From an uncultured Dorea sp. (GTDB taxonomy: Bacteria > Bacillota > Clostridia > Lachnospirales > Lachnospiraceae): a DNA stretch of 11,914 nucleotides. Below are positions 1 to 6,308 of the stretch, in pieces (within the stretch, counting starts at the first letter, position 1; each line of letters begins with the position of its first letter). The position numbers and the translations under genes were made by a program. The notes beneath the pieces are model-generated. The model saw nothing but the letters and a program-made list of their open reading frames with translations, was not told where the DNA came from and searched no databases. Where the stretch lies: assembly GCA_910584265.1 (NCBI GenBank), contig CAJTZE010000067.1, positions 1 through 11,914 of the forward strand, read 5' to 3'.

Positions 1-53
1 TATTTAATTTGAAGAAAAAGAAGGGATTTTGGTTCAGATAAACTAACGAATAA

Positions 54-365
54 CAAAATGCGCAGGCGGCCGGAAATGCCAAGGTGTGCGGAAAGGCCCA
101 GGTGTATGGAAAGGCAGAGCTGACCGAAAATGCCAAGGTGTGGAAAGGCCCAGGTGTATGGAAAGGCAGAGCTGACCGAAAATGCCAAGGTGTGTGGAAA
201 TGCACGGGTGTATGGAAATGCGCGGGTGCGCGGAAATGCAGAGAAATGCCGGGGTCTGATGCGGACGTTACTACGGCGCATTGGACAAGCTCTGAATAAA
301 AGCAGAAGAAACACACGGCAGTAGCAAGAAAGGAATATCAGATGCTTGCCAGTTTAAATGAAGGA
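54..365 (+). pseudogene. Broken hexapeptide-repeat gene, decayed paralogue of the next gene
   Basis: Translating in pieces gives hexapeptide-like units such as GNAKVCGKAQVYGKAEL, so this once encoded the same kind of beta-helix repeat protein as 388-834. The repeat part starts in frame 3 (54 to about 141), moves to frame 1 after a 2-base loss near 141, and the C-terminal part (about 248-355) lies in frame 2. That tail matches the C-terminal coding region of the downstream gene at the DNA level (for example the stretch encoding EETHG and the stretch cagatgcttgcc). It carries TGA at 257-259 and another TGA where the intact gene has CGA, plus a further indel. The segment matching residues about 77-100 of the intact gene is missing, and no 5' end is present. 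I see a degraded, 5'-truncated tandem copy. Bases 1-53 are AT-rich with nothing recognisable. Confidence 0.75.
75..194 (+). repeat. 54-base tandem duplication inside the broken repeat gene
   Basis: The unit beginning aatgccaaggtgtg occurs at 75, 129 and 181. The first spacing is 54 bases (18 codons, three hexapeptides) and the second is 52, because the second unit lacks 2 bases (aaggtgtgcgga against aaggtgtgga). The 2-base loss is what breaks the reading frame. This is consistent with slippage or unequal crossing-over in a repeat-coding gene. Confidence 0.8.
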
Positions 366-387
366 GCTGAGAGAGGAAAACAGTTAA

Positions 388-834
388 ATGAAGAAATATG
401 AATTAACCAATAAATTTATTACTACAGAATCAGGAGAAAAATTATTCCGCATTAAGGCGCTTAGGGATTTCGGGAGCGTTAGGGCAGGTGGTTTAGGGGG
501 CTTAATAGAGAAAGAAGCAAATCTTGATCAGGCTGGAAATGCGTGGGTGAGCGGAGAAGCGCGGGTGAGTGAAGATGCACAGGTGACTGAAGATGCAGAG
601 GTGTGTGGAAACGCTGATTATGTAACAGTAAAAGGCTTTGGAAGAGTATACCGTACAACCACATTCTTCCGGGAAAGGGCAGGAAGTGTCGGGGTCAAAT
701 GCGGATGCTTCTACGGCACATTGGACGAGTTCCGAAAGAAAGTAGAAGAAACACACGGCAAAAGCAGGAAAGGAAAGGAATATCAGATGCTTGCCGATTT
801 AATGGAGTATAGATTTTCGCATGAAAGAAATTAA
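388..834 (+). CDS. Hexapeptide-repeat (beta-helix-like) protein of mobile elements
   Basis: This encodes a 148-residue cytoplasmic-looking protein with no signal or membrane segment. Residues 1-45 form an N-terminal module (LFRIKALRDFGSV, then a Gly-rich GGLGGL). Residues 46-77 are hexapeptide repeats of the type GNAWVSGEARVSEDAQV, the pattern of left-handed beta-helix proteins. Residues 95-148 form a C-terminal module with VGVKCGCFYGTLDEF and a charged tail. I recognise the architecture from uncharacterised proteins of Firmicutes prophages and elements, but no activity is established; acyltransferases with hexapeptide repeats are usually longer and carry a catalytic His not evident here. The ATG follows a purine-rich site (agagagga, about 10 bases upstream). 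Its 3' end overlaps the next gene by 14 bases. A broken relative lies immediately upstream. Confidence 0.75.
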   Translation: MKKYELTNKFITTESGEKLFRIKALRDFGSVRAGGLGGLIEKEANLDQAGNAWVSGEARVSEDAQVTEDAEVCGNADYVTVKGFGRVYRTTTFFRERAGSVGVKCGCFYGTLDEFRKKVEETHGKSRKGKEYQMLADLMEYRFSHERN

Positions 835-1387
835 TGAATCAGAAGTCAAATTAATACTGCATAGTTATGAAACCAGGCGCATGGAAATACACAAAAGGAT
901 CCTGTCTATGATCAAGGAGCTGGGCGAGACGGACGGCATGATTTATGAAATGTCAGTATCAAGCCCCGGGATTACGGACATGCCGAAGCAGAAAGGTGAG
1001 ATCAAAGACCTGTATGAGGTATTTTCCAGATACCAGAAAAGCCTGCGGGAAAGAGCCCTGGAACTGGATCAGGGCATCCGGCAGCTGACCGAGGAGGAAG
1101 AGGCACTGAATCGGGTATGGTCATGCTGCCAGGCGTTACGGGGAGAGGAATATGACGTCCTCCGCCGTCTGTTTATCCTGCGCCAGCCATGGAAAACAGT
1201 TGAGATTGAATGCGGGATGTCAAGCGGAAGCTTACAGCGTATCCAGAAAAGGGCATTACAGAAAATCATTGATATGTATAACAGCCCGTATTCCATCACA
1301 GAGATCAATTCCCATTCTGAAAGCTATAAAAAGGAACGGGAAAGGGACGGTGGAGGGGACTATCAGCAGCTGCGCCTGTTTGAATAA
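821..1387 (+). CDS. Sigma-like/phage-type helix-turn-helix regulator with C-terminal clamp-like motif
   Basis: This 188-residue protein has a long charged helical N-terminal half (residues 5-100, probably coiled coil). A C-terminal region (about 103-152) has the look of a sigma-70 region 4 or ArpU/RinA-like helix-turn-helix: EEYDVLRRLFILRQPWKTVE, then SSGSLQRIQKRALQKI as the recognition-helix region. Phage proteins of this shape commonly control late or transfer genes; that role here is inferred. The last residues read QQLRLFE, matching the QLxLF form of the bacterial beta-clamp-binding motif (183-187, bases 1367-1381). The start overlaps the preceding gene by 14 bases, which implies translational coupling, and parA follows after 28 bases. 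It could instead be a DNA-binding accessory protein without transcription activity. Confidence 0.65.
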   Translation: MKEINESEVKLILHSYETRRMEIHKRILSMIKELGETDGMIYEMSVSSPGITDMPKQKGEIKDLYEVFSRYQKSLRERALELDQGIRQLTEEEEALNRVWSCCQALRGEEYDVLRRLFILRQPWKTVEIECGMSSGSLQRIQKRALQKIIDMYNSPYSITEINSHSESYKKERERDGGGDYQQLRLFE

Positions 1388-1415
1388 AAATAGAAAACAG
1401 AAGGAGAAGATCATA

Positions 1416-2132
1416 ATGAAAACATTTACAATCAGTAATTTAAAGGGCGGTGTTGCGAAGAGCACATCGACAGTCAATACGGCATACAGCTTCAGCCTGC
1501 TTGGGAAAAGGGTTCTTGTTATTGACCTGGATCCGCAGTGCAACACGACCAGATTTTTTGCAAAAGTAAATAAATCCGGCTGTACCATTCAGGACGTGCT
1601 TGCGGATGCATCGAAAATAAAAAAGGCAGTCCGCCGCACACAGTACAGGGACATTGATATAGTCAGGGGATGCCCGGAATTAAATGAGGACTGGGATACC
1701 GGAAGGCTGGAGGCGGCGCTGGAACTAATAAAAGACAGATACGATGTCTGTGTCATCGATACACGGCCGTCTTTTGAGGCGCTTACTATGAATGCGGCCA
1801 TGGCATCAGATGTCCTGCTCACGCCGGTCAAATTCGATAATTTCAGCCGGGACAACCTTGCGCTGGTAGAAGATTTTTATGAAGAGATGCGCCGGTACAA
1901 AGACGGCCTTGAATGGAAGGTATTTGCGGTGATGGCGGCAAATACCAGGGCACAGAGAAAGGCATCGGCGGATCTGCTTAAGAAGCATGATTATCCGGTC
2001 ATGGATACCTGTATCAGCAGGACGGCGGATGTAGATAACGCCTTAAGCTTTTATAAACCTGTTATGAGACACCGCAGGAAGAGCACGGCCGCCTCGGACT
2101 ATATGGAGCTGGCAAGGGAATTACTGGGTTAG
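1416..2132 (+). CDS. parA: ParA-family partition ATPase
   Basis: This is a 238-residue MinD/ParA-superfamily ATPase, the usual size for ParA lacking an N-terminal DNA-binding extension. The deviant Walker A motif KGGVAKST occupies residues 10-17 with the signature lysine K10 and P-loop lysine K15. Walker A' is LVIDLDPQCN (34-43) and Walker B is VCVIDTRPS (111-119). In partition systems the ATP-bound dimer binds nucleoid DNA and is stimulated by ParB to move element copies. I placed the start at the ATG preceded by AAGGAGAAG (1401-1409). The frame stays open upstream to 1152, but that would overlap the previous gene by over 200 bases and precede the motif with unrelated sequence. parB begins 12 bases after the stop, so the two form one unit. 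Confidence 0.93.
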   Translation: MKTFTISNLKGGVAKSTSTVNTAYSFSLLGKRVLVIDLDPQCNTTRFFAKVNKSGCTIQDVLADASKIKKAVRRTQYRDIDIVRGCPELNEDWDTGRLEAALELIKDRYDVCVIDTRPSFEALTMNAAMASDVLLTPVKFDNFSRDNLALVEDFYEEMRRYKDGLEWKVFAVMAANTRAQRKASADLLKKHDYPVMDTCISRTADVDNALSFYKPVMRHRRKSTAASDYMELARELLG

Positions 2133-2144
2133 GGGGGACTGGCA

Positions 2145-3371
2145 GTGGCAAAGCTTGGAGACGTATTTAAAAAGGACAACATGACAAAAGCAGAGACGCA
2201 CCCCCGGCGGATCACAAAGTGGATTCATTACACGAAGTTGAAATCCAATAAATACCAATACTGCGATGCAAAGGATAAGGAGGAGCTGGAGGCGCTTGCA
2301 GACCTGATCGAGGCGGACGGAGAGGTGCTTCAGGATGTGTTGGTTCGGAAGATTAACGCAGATGAATATGAGATAATCGGAGGCCATAAACGCACCCATG
2401 CATGCAGGATCCTTGTGGAGGAACGCGGACTGGCAGCGTTTGAATTTATACCATGCATCGTGAAGGATATCAGCGATGTCCGGGCAGAGTTTCAAGTTTA
2501 CTCCAGTAACGGACACCATGAAGAGACTCCCTATGAGACCATGCATAAGCTGGAACGGATGAAATACCTGCTGTCAAATTACCCGGAAGAATTTCCTGAT
2601 ATGCAGACCGGAAGGATGGTAGAACGCCTTGCGCGGATGTATAACATGAAAAAATCTACAGTCGGGGAATATCAGGCGATCGCAAATAATCTGGGAGAAA
2701 CCGCCATGGAAGAGTTTAAGAAGGGAGGGATTGAAAAAAGCGCGGCAGTTACGCTGTCTAAGCTTCCAGAGAAGGCGCAGGAGGACATCCTGGCACAGGG
2801 CTTGAAAAAGGACGTGGAGATCAAGCAGTATGTGGAACAGGCTCTTGAGCCGGATGAGAAGGAAGTAAAGCTTGCATATGAGGTTCTGGAAGTGCAGGAT
2901 ATCGACCAGCCGGGGAGAAAGGCCGTTGCGGAACAGATGCGGAATGACTATGGAAAAACATATAAAGGAATGACGGGAAACAGGGTAAGCATAGCCTGCA
3001 GCCCGTCACACATAACCGTCAATGGGAAACAGGTAACATGGTCCCGGTTCGGGAAGCTTCTGGATTCATACATACCGTACAAAGCTGGGAAGATAACTGC
3101 AGACGAAACGGAAGACGGCGCAGAAAGGAGCCCTAAGACCTGCATCCGCTTAAATCAGGCTGAATATGACGAAATCAGGAACGGCAAATCCTACCTGATT
3201 TTAAAAAGACAAGTCAATATTGGAGATACGCTTATTTTACAGCTTTTCGAGGAAGGAAGGGATGTAAATGACAGCATGGAAGTAAAAGTAATGCACATTG
3301 ATACAGAAGAGACATCCGGGGCATTAGCAGAAGGATACTGTATTGCCGGGATTGTGATGGAAAGCAGTTAA
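2145..3371 (+). CDS. parB: ParB-like partition protein with C-terminal DUF3850/ASCH-like domain
   Basis: This protein has 408 residues. Residues about 25-125 form the ParB/Srx N-terminal domain; EYEIIGGHKRTHACRIL (74-90) corresponds to the nucleotide-binding GERRxRA box of ParB, with divergent residues. Residues 128-200 form a helical DNA-binding region with a probable helix-turn-helix (GRMVERLARMYNMKKSTVGE, 156-175). After a charged linker, residues 331-405 resemble DUF3850, a PUA-like/ASCH-type fold: CIRLNQAEYDEIRNGKSYL, then VNIGDTLILQLFEE, then LAEGYCIAGIV. A standard ParB is roughly 280-300 residues and ends in a dimerisation domain, so the extra end is unusual. The start is GTG with a purine-rich site (aggggggac, 2131-2139). 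The pairing with parA supports a partition role; the C-terminal job is unknown. Confidence 0.85.
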   Translation: MAKLGDVFKKDNMTKAETHPRRITKWIHYTKLKSNKYQYCDAKDKEELEALADLIEADGEVLQDVLVRKINADEYEIIGGHKRTHACRILVEERGLAAFEFIPCIVKDISDVRAEFQVYSSNGHHEETPYETMHKLERMKYLLSNYPEEFPDMQTGRMVERLARMYNMKKSTVGEYQAIANNLGETAMEEFKKGGIEKSAAVTLSKLPEKAQEDILAQGLKKDVEIKQYVEQALEPDEKEVKLAYEVLEVQDIDQPGRKAVAEQMRNDYGKTYKGMTGNRVSIACSPSHITVNGKQVTWSRFGKLLDSYIPYKAGKITADETEDGAERSPKTCIRLNQAEYDEIRNGKSYLILKRQVNIGDTLILQLFEEGRDVNDSMEVKVMHIDTEETSGALAEGYCIAGIVMESS

Positions 3372-3390
3372 AACGAAAGGATGGCACGGA

Positions 3391-3819
3391 ATGGATTTTA
3401 AAACAATGAGAAAAGATTTCATGGAACGGTATGAATTAAGCTTTGAAACAGCCTATGACAGCATTTACCAGTCTGCGGTGGTACATAAAGGCGAAAAAGA
3501 TTATGAGCGGAGGCTGATCAGCAGGGTCAGGGAACAAAACTATTATTTAAAAGGCCAGTTAGATCTGATGGCGTCAGCAGGTTTTCTCAGCTTTTCTGCG
3601 AAGCAGCAGGAGAAGGAGCGGATAAATACGGCCTTTGATGCGTTCCGCCAGTTCGGGATTGTTCTTGGAACCGATGGGATTGTACATAAAGCAAATCTGG
3701 ATAACAGCCTGCGGATTAGGGATCAGGAAGCATGGAAAAGGGCGGAGGAAACTATAGCAATAGAGAAACGGGTAATAGCGGGGGCAAAAACACAAAAAGC
3801 CTCTGCGCCGGTAAGGTGA
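3391..3819 (+). CDS. Conserved-looking protein of unknown function
   Basis: I do not recognise this 142-residue protein. It is soluble, charged and mostly helical by appearance, with no cysteines and no membrane segment. The N-terminal part (MDFKTMRKDFMERYELSFETAYDSI broken across positions 1-25) is rich in aromatic and acidic residues, and the C-terminal tail after residue 112 is strongly basic. It starts with ATG 19 bases after the parB stop, with a modest site (gaaagg, 3375-3380), so it is probably co-transcribed with parAB. An accessory role in partition or element maintenance is possible from position only. A 17-base palindrome begins 5 bases after its stop codon. Confidence 0.7.
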   Translation: MDFKTMRKDFMERYELSFETAYDSIYQSAVVHKGEKDYERRLISRVREQNYYLKGQLDLMASAGFLSFSAKQQEKERINTAFDAFRQFGIVLGTDGIVHKANLDNSLRIRDQEAWKRAEETIAIEKRVIAGAKTQKASAPVR

Positions 3820-3823
3820 TTTT

Positions 3824-3840
3824 GTACCGAATTTCGGTAC
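3824..3840. repeat. 17-base palindrome gtaccgaatttcggtac, copy 1
   Basis: GTACCGAA and TTCGGTAC are perfect inverted arms around a central T. The same 17 bases occur at 8285-8301 and 9331-9347. Each copy sits just after the end of a coding sequence and before the next ribosome site. As RNA it could fold as a 6-pair stem with loop AAUUU, but no U-tract follows, so it is not a standard terminator. Candidate ParB (parS-like) site or operator; function not shown. Confidence 0.75.
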
Positions 3841-3843
3841 GCG

Positions 3844-3977
3844 CCTGCCTGGGAGTATCAAAGCAAGGGGTACAGGAGCTGTTAAAAGCACAGGCAGGAA
3901 TGCACACTCCCTTTAGTGTGCAGTGTTTTCATTATGAAGCCGGGCGGGATGCCTCTTACTGCCTGCCCGGCAGTAAG
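3844..3977 (+). promoter_or_regulatory. Structured leader upstream of the sortase gene
   Basis: Several inverted repeats are packed into about 135 bases: CCTGCCTG (3844-3851) with CAGGCAGG (3891-3898); TGCACACT (3901-3908) with AGTGTGCA (3915-3922), loop of 6; and CTTACTGCC (3955-3963) with GGCAGTAAG (3969-3977), loop of 5. The last hairpin ends inside the sortase ribosome site (aaggag, 3975-3980). A competing pairing, GCCGGGC (3939-3945) with GCCCGGC (3965-3971), would disrupt it. This suggests translational control of the sortase, which is inference. Confidence 0.45.
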
Positions 3978-3986
3978 GAGAGGAGA

Positions 3987-4712
3987 ATGAAAGGGAAGAG
4001 AAAGAATAGAGCGGCGGTTTTTTTATTGGCAGGAGCAGTGCTTTGTGCCGGGGCGGCTATATATTTCAGCTGTCCCCATTGGAAAAATGCGGCGGCATTA
4101 TTCCGGCTGAAGGGCATTGCAGTTGAGGATGTAGATATCCCGGAGCCTGAAGGACGTGAAATTGACTGGGACATCCTGCAAGCGGCTAACCCGGATATTA
4201 TAGCGTGGATTTATATCCCGGGAACGAAGATTGATAACCCTGTGCTGAAATCGCGGACGGTAAATTACTACCTGAACCATGATTTTACAGGGGCATATAA
4301 TCCGGCGGGCGCGGTGTTTATCCAGCCGGATGTATCTGAGGACTTTACAGACCGCCATACAGTGATTTACGGGCATAACATATCCCGGATGTTCGGGACA
4401 TTACACAGTTATGAATCGGAAGACTTCTTTCGTGAGAACAGGACTGTATATATTTACATGCCGGATAAGGTGCTGTGCGGTGAAGTCTACAGTACCTATG
4501 ACTGCTATGATACGACAGAAACCTATTATACCGGATTCCCGTCAGAAGAGGATTGGATAAAGTGGCAGGATATGACGGTAGAAAATAGTTATTACCACGG
4601 GGATAAGGCTCCAGAAGCATCTAACAGGATTATCACGCTGTCTACCTGCAGCGGGCGGGGAAGGAACCGGGCGCTGCGGTATGTGGTGAACTGCATTGCT
4701 GATGATGAGTGA
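3987..4712 (+). CDS. srtB: Class B sortase
   Basis: This is a 241-residue membrane-anchored cysteine transpeptidase that would act at the outer face of the cell membrane, cleaving a sorting signal and joining the protein to peptidoglycan or another acceptor. A basic start (KGKRKNR) is followed by a hydrophobic signal anchor at residues 9-28. The catalytic set is complete: His130 in VIYGHN, Cys221 in TLSTC, and Arg231 ten residues later in RALRYVV. Class B features include the YGHN and TLSTC contexts and the length. The ATG at 3987 follows AAGGAGAGGAGA; the frame remains open upstream to 3732, but that overlaps the previous gene and would place extra sequence before the signal anchor. No substrate with a sorting signal lies in the window. 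Such sortases are common cargo of Firmicutes conjugative elements. Confidence 0.92.
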   Translation: MKGKRKNRAAVFLLAGAVLCAGAAIYFSCPHWKNAAALFRLKGIAVEDVDIPEPEGREIDWDILQAANPDIIAWIYIPGTKIDNPVLKSRTVNYYLNHDFTGAYNPAGAVFIQPDVSEDFTDRHTVIYGHNISRMFGTLHSYESEDFFRENRTVYIYMPDKVLCGEVYSTYDCYDTTETYYTGFPSEEDWIKWQDMTVENSYYHGDKAPEASNRIITLSTCSGRGRNRALRYVVNCIADDE

Positions 4713-4769
4713 AATAACAGATGCAGGAGGTATCAGAAAGGCCGCGTGAAAAGGATAAGGAGGAAGAAC

Positions 4770-5069
4770 ATGGCAGACAGTTTGACGCGTGAACGGTTAG
4801 AAGAATTAATAACAAGTAATCCGAATGTCAATGGAACCGGCTGGATCAATGCTGACAGACAGGGACATTATAAAACATACCGGTTTGAGGTCCGGGGCGT
4901 TACATATGAAATCGACTGGGCCTGTAGTTATTCTATTCTGAAATGCGGAGAGATGCGGATACCTTTTGATGATTTAACGGTAAAGGGGACGTGGCCGACC
5001 GGCTTTCGGTATAATTTACAGTTCTATTACCGCGGACATGCCTGCTGTGTGATTCCGGTTGAGGAATAG
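4770..5069 (+). CDS. Small protein of unknown function
   Basis: This encodes 99 residues from an ATG preceded by an excellent AAGGAGG (4757-4763, 6-base spacing). An in-frame GTG at 4746 would add eight basic residues but has no well-spaced site. The middle section (RFEVRGVTYEIDWACSYSIL) and the end (FRYNLQFYYRGHACCVIPVEE) look like a compact beta-rich domain. There is no membrane segment; the CC near the end and two further cysteines show no clear metal-binding spacing. I do not recognise a family. It lies between the sortase and a Cys-rich small protein in a run of plus-strand genes typical of element accessory regions. Confidence 0.7.
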   Translation: MADSLTRERLEELITSNPNVNGTGWINADRQGHYKTYRFEVRGVTYEIDWACSYSILKCGEMRIPFDDLTVKGTWPTGFRYNLQFYYRGHACCVIPVEE

Positions 5070-5099
5070 CAGAATAGTAATTGTTAAGGCACCTCCTGG

Positions 5100-5111
5100 G
5101 TGATATATCAC
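5100..5111. promoter_or_regulatory. 12-base perfect palindrome gtgatatatcac
   Basis: The twelve bases are their own reverse complement and lie in the 109-base gap between two small genes. The symmetry and the central TA-rich core are typical of dimeric repressor operators, but there is no matching promoter I can defend and no second copy in the window. Confidence 0.25.
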
Positions 5112-5134
5112 ATGAAACCAGTCGAAATACAGAT

Positions 5135-5164
5135 TCCTCCGGTTTCCAGAAGGAGGCCGGAGGA
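5135..5164 (+). promoter_or_regulatory. Hairpin just upstream of a ribosome site
   Basis: TCCTCCGG (5135-5142) pairs with CCGGAGGA (5157-5164) around a 14-base loop that itself contains aaggagg. The working ribosome site AAAGGAG (5166-5172) starts two bases after the stem. It could modulate translation of the Cys-rich gene or offer a decoy ribosome site; inference only. Confidence 0.3.
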
Positions 5165-5178
5165 GAAAGGAGCAGGAT

Positions 5179-5361
5179 GTGGAAAAAGAAGAAAAGCCGG
5201 TGAAAAAGTGTAAGACCTGTGTATACCGTTCATCAAGCCCGAATTATGGATGCAATTATTCAGGAATTACCGGACACTGCAGGCTTCTGATCTGCACGGT
5301 AGATGGCTGTACGGTATACCAGAAGGGGAAACGGATCCGCGGCAGGCAGGAGAGCTGTTAA
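5179..5361 (+). CDS. Small Cys-rich (zinc-ribbon-like) protein
   Basis: This is a 60-residue protein starting at GTG with AAAGGAG six bases upstream. Seven cysteines lie at 11, 14, 25, 34, 39, 44 and 60; the pattern CKTCVYR, GCNY, ITGHC and DGCTVY resembles small metal-binding proteins found in Firmicutes phages and elements (typically C-x2-C, then CDY-x-ITG-x-x-RGC, then GC-x-x-Y). Those proteins are uncharacterised; zinc binding is inferred from cysteine spacing. The gene ends 12 bases before the radical-SAM gene. The ATG two bases upstream of the GTG opens a frame that stops after eight codons, so GTG is the better start. Confidence 0.7.
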   Translation: MEKEEKPVKKCKTCVYRSSSPNYGCNYSGITGHCRLLICTVDGCTVYQKGKRIRGRQESC

Positions 5362-5373
5362 AGGGGCGGCAGT

Positions 5374-6174
5374 ATGAAAATTGGATTAATAGACGTTGAC
5401 GGCCATAATTTCCCTAATCTGCCGCTGATGAAGCTGTCTGCATGGCATAAAAAGAATGGGGATTCGGTTGAATGGTATGATCCGCTGACAGCATGGAAGG
5501 ATGAGCCGGATCGGGTGTATATGAGTAAGGTATTTACATTTACACCAGACTATCAGCATCCGGTAAATGCAAAAGAAATCATAAAAGGCGGCACCGGGTA
5601 CAGCTATCCGGATGGAGGAGCGGAACTGCCGGAAGAGATAGAGCATGTATATCCAGACTATTCTATTTACTTTGAGAAGATACCAGAGGTAAAAGTAACG
5701 GCTTACGGATTCCTTACCAGAGGATGCCCCAGAGAATGCGGTTTTTGTATAGTAGGGCAGAAAGAGAGCCGGATGTCAAGAAAGACAGCTGATCTGTCAG
5801 AGTTTTGGAGAGGGCAGAAGAATATAGTTCTGCTGGATCCGAACATGTTCGCATGCCGGGAATGGAGGAATTTGAGCCGGCAGCTAATTGACAGCCGGGC
5901 ATGGATTGATTTTTCCCAAGGGTGCGATATCCGTATCATGACAGAGGAAAAGATAGAGGCGGTCATGCAGATGAAAATCAAGCAGGTACATTTTGCATGG
6001 GACAGATACGAAGAAAGGGATAGGATTCTTCCTAAATTCAAGATGTTTAAGGATATGACAGGATGGGATAAGCGGAAGCTCCCGGTATATGTTCTGGTTA
6101 ATTATGATACGTCGATTGGCAGGATCTGGATAGGATCTATACTCTGCGGAATCTTGGGTACTGGCCGTATGTGA
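5374..6174 (+). CDS. Radical SAM protein, frameshifted near the C-terminus
   Basis: The open frame gives 266 residues. Residues 1-60 look like the N-terminal domain that often precedes radical-SAM barrels (IDVDGHNFPNLPLMKLSAWH, then VYMSKVFTFTPDY). The iron-sulphur triad CPRECGFC gives Cys118, Cys122 and Cys125, the CxxxCxxC that binds the 4Fe-4S cluster used to cleave S-adenosylmethionine. Further family-like stretches are DPNMFA (155-160) and IDFSQGCDIR (178-187). Similar proteins occur in phages and mobile elements with unknown substrate. After Ile248 the frame changes: one base appears to be missing near 6117-6119, and the family-like tail continues in another frame to 6290. As read, the protein ends in 18 out-of-frame residues. 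The cluster-binding region is intact, so activity may be lost only through the C-terminus. Confidence 0.8.
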   Translation: MKIGLIDVDGHNFPNLPLMKLSAWHKKNGDSVEWYDPLTAWKDEPDRVYMSKVFTFTPDYQHPVNAKEIIKGGTGYSYPDGGAELPEEIEHVYPDYSIYFEKIPEVKVTAYGFLTRGCPRECGFCIVGQKESRMSRKTADLSEFWRGQKNIVLLDPNMFACREWRNLSRQLIDSRAWIDFSQGCDIRIMTEEKIEAVMQMKIKQVHFAWDRYEERDRILPKFKMFKDMTGWDKRKLPVYVLVNYDTSIGRIWIGSILCGILGTGRM

Positions 6175-6290
6175 TGATATATGAAAAGGAGAAACTGCCG
6201 AGAGGCCATATTATCAGAAGGCTGCAGAGGTGGGTAAATATGAGGGCAGTATTTGAGAAAATACCAAGATTTGAGGACTATAATAGATGA
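6120..6290 (+). pseudogene. Displaced C-terminal part of the radical SAM gene
   Basis: Frame 3 from 6120 encodes 56 sensible residues beginning QDLDRIYTLRNLGYWPYVM and ending FEDYNR, then TGA at 6288-6290. It joins the upstream frame-1 protein if one base is restored near 6118 (att gag cag instead of att ggc ag), giving about 305 residues. There is no start codon or ribosome site of its own and no obvious slippery heptamer, so it is a frameshift remnant or a sequencing error rather than a separate gene. Confidence 0.75.
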
Positions 6291-6308
6291 TTTCTTGGAG
6301 GTATTGCC

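Noticed and set aside
75..250. Short spaced repeats as a possible CRISPR array
   Set aside because: Units are contiguous, 18- or 54-base periodic and encode hexapeptide repeats; there are no unique spacers.
1152..1415. Upstream in-frame extension of parA
   Set aside because: It overlaps the preceding gene by more than 200 bases; the ATG at 1416 has a strong ribosome site and places the Walker A motif at the usual position.
3235..3255. LQLFEE in ParB as a possible clamp-binding motif
   Set aside because: It is internal and part of a predicted beta strand of the C-terminal domain, not a flexible end.
3824..3840. Palindrome as an intrinsic terminator
   Set aside because: No U-tract follows any of the three copies and the possible RNA stem is only six pairs.
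3732..3986. Upstream in-frame extension of the sortase, including an ATG at 3900
   Set aside because: The frame is open by chance through the previous gene and the hairpin-rich leader. The ATG at 3987 has the best ribosome site and puts the signal anchor at the N-terminus.
4720..4791. 23-codon frame beginning MQEVSERP
   Set aside because: No ribosome site and it runs over the start of the 99-residue gene; composition is just the purine-rich leader read in frame.
5112..5213. 33-codon frame beginning MKPVEIQIPP
   Set aside because: No good ribosome site, low complexity, and it overlaps the better-supported Cys-rich gene in another frame.
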